Assembly (NCBI GenBank): GCA_032622095.1
Contig: CP136067.1
Span: 57,143,899 to 57,207,898, forward strand
Direction: 5' to 3'
Source: Siphonodentalium dalli
Taxonomy: Eukaryota; Mollusca; Scaphopoda; Gadilida; Siphonodentaliidae
Length of the DNA stretch: 64,000 nucleotides
Part shown: piece by piece, positions 59,936 through 64,000 of the stretch
Numbering within the stretch: the stretch's first letter is position 1
Layout: every line of letters begins with the position of its first letter
Notes under the pieces: generated by a model
Told to the model about the DNA's origin: nothing
The model's input: the letters and a program-made list of their open reading frames with translations, nothing else
The model's database searches: none
Program-made: the position numbers and the translations under genes

Positions 59936-60250
59936 TCTGACCCAGTGACCCCATTTGAACAAATCTGAACCCCAGTCACCCAAGGACCCTCCATACCAAG
60001 CATAAACTAAACAGGCCCAATGGTTCTTGATAAGAAATCATTTTAAGAATTACTATGGATGGAAAGAGTTATGGCCCTGGTTTCACAACAATTTGACCCA
60101 GTGACCTCATTTGAACAAATCTGAATGTGAATCACGTGGGGAACATCCACACCAAATGTGAACCCAATCGGTCCTATGGATCTGGAAACGAAGATGTTCA
60201 AAGAATTGTTGATCGACGGACGGACGTAGAGTGATGACAAGCTAAAAAGT
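59936..60250 (+). repeat. ACGG-tailed dispersed repeat, 5'-shortened copy
   Basis: Two GACCCAGTGACC modules, a short GACGGACGGACGTAGAG tail and GATGACAAGCTAAAAAG, running directly into a fragment of the 160-bp module family (CCAAGATGGCCTGCAATG) at 60250-60380. Confidence 0.7.
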
Positions 60251-60789
60251 TAAATCCAAGATGGCCTGCAATGTTTTCCAATGAAATTCAAATACATTTG
60301 ACAGCTCCAATCTACAGTGGTCATCCCGATCAATACAAAGTTTTGGGACGATCGGATGAGGGATGTGGTCTAGAGGGTGAAAACCACAGGCAGGTTTGTT
60401 TTGAGTGAATTTTGTTATTAATTTTTTTTTTTCGGACACAACTCAGATCCACGAGGTGCTTGATGAACACAATTTCAATTAAATGTCAACATTTCGACGA
60501 AAAAAGTTCCCATGCAGAAAGTGATGAAATGCTCAATGCATTGTGGGAATAAGCTTCCATGTTTAAATTTTGTGTGTTTTCTGCTCCAAGTTGAGTGTGT
60601 GGTGATAAATTGGGACAACATTGTCAACGTTCCATTGATACATGTATTCTATTGATAAGTACGAAACTAAATCTACATTCACACTCGAATTTGCTGCATG
60701 TAGCAAAATATTGACAATTGCTTGTGACACTGCGGTGTCGGAGTAAACTGCAACATGGGCACGATATCTGTCTGCGTCTCGGATTGGTT

Positions 60790-62255
60790 ACGTAGCGTTT
60801 TTCCGAAGACCCATAACTCCGAAGGTCCGATTCTCCGAAGGTTCGATTCTCCGACGCCCCGATTCTCCGAAAGCCCATAACTCCGAAGTCCCGATTCTCC
60901 GAAATCCCATAACTCCGAAGACCCATAACTCCGAAATCCCATAACTCCGAAGGCCTATATCTCCGAACGCCCATAACTCCGAAGGTCTATAACTCCGAAA
61001 GGCCGATTCTCCGAAGGTCCGATTCTCCGAAGATCATGTTTTATCGCTTATTAAATAGTGTACAGTCCAGTGGCGGGGTCAATGGGGCCCTAGGGAAGAC
61101 CGCCCCCAAAAAACATGTCAAATGTCATGTAAACATCCGGAAATCCCTCCTAGGCATTCAAATATTCACAGTGTTCCTGCCCAGGGGAGCCCCCGGACCA
61201 ACGATTGGGGGCGACCCCTCCCATGCATGCGCCCCCAAATCAGGCCTTCGTGATATGCTTTCGGCATATATATCATATGCATGATATATCCTCCACATAT
61301 CCCCCACATATGCTAATTAATGTGCCCCCTAAATGGGAACACTGGCTCCGCCACTGGTGTGCACCGGGTATATTACAACGAAATACTGTAAGAATGTCAG
61401 AGTAGCCCAACATGCACAGGGGCGAACGGGGGCAAAGGGGCAGAACTCGCCCTTTTTCTGGCGACTGAAAATACTTCAAAGAAATGCGTTCTGTTTGATC
61501 TCGGGATGCTGACAGAATGCTTAAATTTATGTAAGAAATACAATTATTTTGCCACGATGTACGTCTTAATACAATTAATATGATTAAACTGTGCACATCC
61601 GACTGCATTGGGGTGATTTGATGCAATCAAGTTCATTTTATATATGAAAAAGGACAAGTTCTTCCCCGTTCACCCCTGTACATTTTACTCTGGCATCTCA
61701 TGGGCCAACGTAACGTTATAGTTATAGTATATGGTGTATAGTCAGTGGTGGGCCAGGATTCCCATTTAGGGGGGGGGGGTAGGAAAATTTTGAATATTTT
61801 GATGCCCCATGAACGATTTCCGGGCGTTTACATGACATTGGACATGTTTTGGTAGGGGCCCATATTGTCTGAAATAGCAAGTAGAGGTTTAATAGGGGCA
61901 GTAGGAATTTTGGGACCCCTTGGCTTCGCCACTAGACTGTACACTATTTAGTAAACAATAATACCCCGATAAAACAAAATCTTCGGAGAATCGGACCTTC
62001 GGAGTTATGGGCCGTCGGAGAATCGGGCCTTCGGAGTTATAGATCTTCGGAGAATCGGCCCTTCGGAGTTATAGGTCTTCGGAGTTATAGGTCTTCGGAA
62101 AATCGGCCCTTCGGAGTTATGGGCTTTCAGAGAATCGAATCTTCGGAGTTATGTGCCGTCGGAGAATCGGGTCTTCGGAGTGGTGGGCCGTCGGAGAATC
62201 GGGTCTTCGGAGTTGTGGGCCTTCGTAGTAATAGGTCTTTGGAAAATCGGTCTGA
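60790..62255. mobile_element. Fold-back element made of an inverted 16-bp minisatellite
   Basis: The left arm (about 60800-61060) is a tandem run of ~16-bp units, TCCGAAGGTCCGATTC / TCCGAAGACCCATAAC; the right arm (about 61935-62250) is the inverse (CTTCGGAGAATCGG / CTTCGGAGTTATGG). The arms extend inward through TAAATAGTGTACAGTC...AGTGGCG, inverted at 61925-61955. Between them (61065-61945) are CAGTGGCGG/CCGCCACTG-ended, hAT-like fragments and an AGGCCTTCGTGATATGCTTT motif also found near 7175. Short ORFs with repeated Phe/Arg/Ser-type motifs come from the minisatellite. Confidence 0.75.
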
Positions 62256-62639
62256 CACCCTCGGATTACTCCTGCCCGCATTGTTTTACTTTATCGATAT
62301 GTTTGGAAACATGTCTTAATTCCAGTTACTGAACAGGGATAGCCACTTGTTTTCAAAACAATTCTTGAGAATTGTCTGCAGTGAAAGTTTTGCTGAACGA
62401 TCGAACTTCAATTTACACCGAAATTCCAAATGCGCTTGACTATATAATTGTGTTTTTCTCGAGAACTGATATATGAATTTTCTTTGAACTACTGTCACAG
62501 CATAAATATGCATTGCCTTCCATTGGTTGGTGTAAATGGACAAATAAGTTGAAAACTCTCACTGTTGTTGCCCGATGTGCGGTTTACTGATGCCCATATG
62601 CCGGTTTACTGACCACAGTGGGGATTATAGGATAACCAT

Positions 62640-63480
62640 CGTGATCTAGAGGTGATCCTAAACATGCCTGAAATTATCAAAATAATTATCCAATAAATGC
62701 GGGCTGCCGGGTGTGCCAATTGATTCAAATTTGAAATCCAAGATGGTTGCTGGCAGCCATGTTTTCAACGAAATCCGGAAAAAATTGAGGGCTCCCATCT
62801 AGAGGCCACCCCGAATATCCATATGAAGTTTGGTGTTTTATAGGATGAGGGATGTAGTCTATAGGGTGTAGAAAAACATTTGCCAAAGTATTTAGTAATT
62901 CAAATAGTAAAATCTAAGATGGCTGCCGGCAGCCATGTTTTTAATGTTCAAATTTGCTAGCTCCAATCTAGAGGTGATTCTAAACACGTTAAATTTTCAA
63001 ATCAATTCTACTACAAACGCGGGCTGCAGTGTGCCGATGAATTCCAATTATAAATCCCAAAAGATCCATATGAAGTTTGGTGACGATCGGACGAGGGATG
63101 TGGTCTGTTGGATGGCTGCCGACGGCCATGTTTTTTATCGAAAATATTTCAATTTGATACCTATAGAGGTGAATATGCCTATAATTTTCAAAACAATTCT
63201 CCAATAAATGCGGGCTGTAGGGTGCAGCGATGGATTCAAATTTGAAATCCAAGATGGCTGCTGGCAGCCATGTTTATTTTAACGACTTTCGGAAAAAATT
63301 GATAGCTCCCATCCAGAGGTCACCCCGAAGATCCATATGAAGTTTGGCGATGATCAAATGAGAGATGTTGCCTGTAGATCGAGTGTGCTTACGGAATATG
63401 TTGACAGATCACAGATGCATGCATCGACGGCGGATGCCAAGCCATGGCAATAGCTCAAACTTTACAAAGTAAAGTTGAGG
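62640..63480. mobile_element. Hairpin-ended element, 3' part with tail
   Basis: Contains about four modules (AAATCCAAGATGG(T/C)TGCTGGCAGC, ATCCATATGAAGTTTGG(T/C), GGATGAGGGATGTAGTC), then GCATGCATCGACGGCGGATGCC and the tail CCATGGCAATAGCTCAAACT ending AAAGTTGAGG. Same family as 13844-14565; the leader is missing. Confidence 0.7.
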
Positions 63481-64000
63481 TCAAAACGCAAAGTATATTT
63501 CGTAGAAATTATGCTGGAAAACTGAATATTTGTTGATGAAGAGGAATTGAAGAAATATAGGGCAATGTATATCTCGACCAATGTCACTGCCATGGCTGGT
63601 AAGGTGAAGGAATTCTCATTTGAAACAAGTGTTCACTCTTTATATTGCCTCAAGGTTGGTATACAACTGAAATACAGAGTGTGTTCAACCATTAAAGACA
63701 TATTATGCACTTGTTCGGGTGTGTGAAACTGATAGGTTAGTATTCAGGCGCTATGCCAACTGGAGGAATGTAACAAGATTATAGACCGATTTTTTTTAAA
63801 TTTGGTGTGGTGACTCAGGGTACCCTTGGTGGACTTATAATGGTGTTAGTTTTTCAAATTGTGTTAACTTAAAAAAAAAAAATATTATTTATATTTTTTG
63901 TTTATACTTTTTTTATTGGTTAAATTGAGCAAGGAATATAATCTTAAATTTTTTATTTTAAGAGTGAATACTTTTCGAAAAAGGGCCATAACAGTTCAAA
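63481..64000. other. Right edge, no gene recognised
   Basis: Includes a partial dispersed repeat at 63685-63780 (see 52940) and A/T-rich DNA. The last bases, AAAAAGGGCCATAAC, resemble the start of the ~145-bp unit family at 5560. Confidence 0.4.

Noticed and set aside
60679-60974. ORFs with repeated GFRSYGSSE / LRSYG motifs, resembling a repeat protein
   Set aside because: Direct translation of the 16-bp minisatellite; the same bases give equally regular peptides in other frames.
61065-61357. A complete hAT element ending CAGTGGCGG...CCGCCACTG
   Set aside because: The ends look hAT-like, but the flanking 8 bp match at only about five of eight positions and the region is nested in a fold-back element, so borders are not secure.

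Overview
The window is eukaryotic, almost certainly from an invertebrate animal. It has spliced genes with GT-AG introns, little coding sequence, A/T-rich intergenic DNA and many non-autonomous transposons. The repeat types (elements with central tandem repeats next to GACA/ACGG-type microsatellites, and Helitron-like HINE or 'pearl'-type elements) suggest a marine mollusc, probably a bivalve. That placement is inference, not proof.

Only two protein-coding loci can be supported, both on the minus strand. The first is the 5' three-quarters of a YEATS2 orthologue, the crotonyl-lysine-reading subunit of the ATAC acetyltransferase complex. Eight coding exons between 23436 and 6170 join in phase into about 1,128 residues. 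They cover the conserved N-terminus, a conserved helix, the complete YEATS domain, a long Ser/Thr/Asn-rich region and the start of the conserved C-terminal region. The gene continues beyond the left edge.

The second is a three-exon transposase-like gene at 45119-27726. Its large last exon carries a D-D-E triad followed by a Cys-rich C-terminus, and it is interrupted by one in-frame TGA. It lies inside what appears to be a single 18.45-kb DNA transposon (26898-45349), with 34-bp terminal inverted repeats and a TAA target-site duplication. The first intron of this gene (13.4 kb) is almost filled by a tandem array. Older ~160-bp monomers lie at 31.8-34.4 kb, followed by four nearly identical head-to-tail copies of a 2,544-bp higher-order unit (34435-44450). 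The array is an expanded version of a hairpin-ended short element that also occurs in normal size at 13844-14565, and as related copies at 18.8-19.6 and 62.6-63.5 kb.

Layout: 1-5.5 kb, a piggyBac-like MITE end and a fold-back element (771-3375) with two nested 375-bp MITEs; 5.5-23.5 kb, YEATS2 with introns full of hAT-like, piggyBac-like and other short elements; 24.5-26 kb, two Helitron-like elements tail to tail; 26.9-45.35 kb, the giant transposon; 47.5-48.6 kb, a Harbinger-like MITE; 49-64 kb, no recognisable gene, only dispersed repeats, TA-flanked MITEs, ACGG-tailed repeats and a fold-back element built from a 16-bp minisatellite (60.8-62.25 kb). No tRNA, rRNA, CRISPR or bacterial features were seen.
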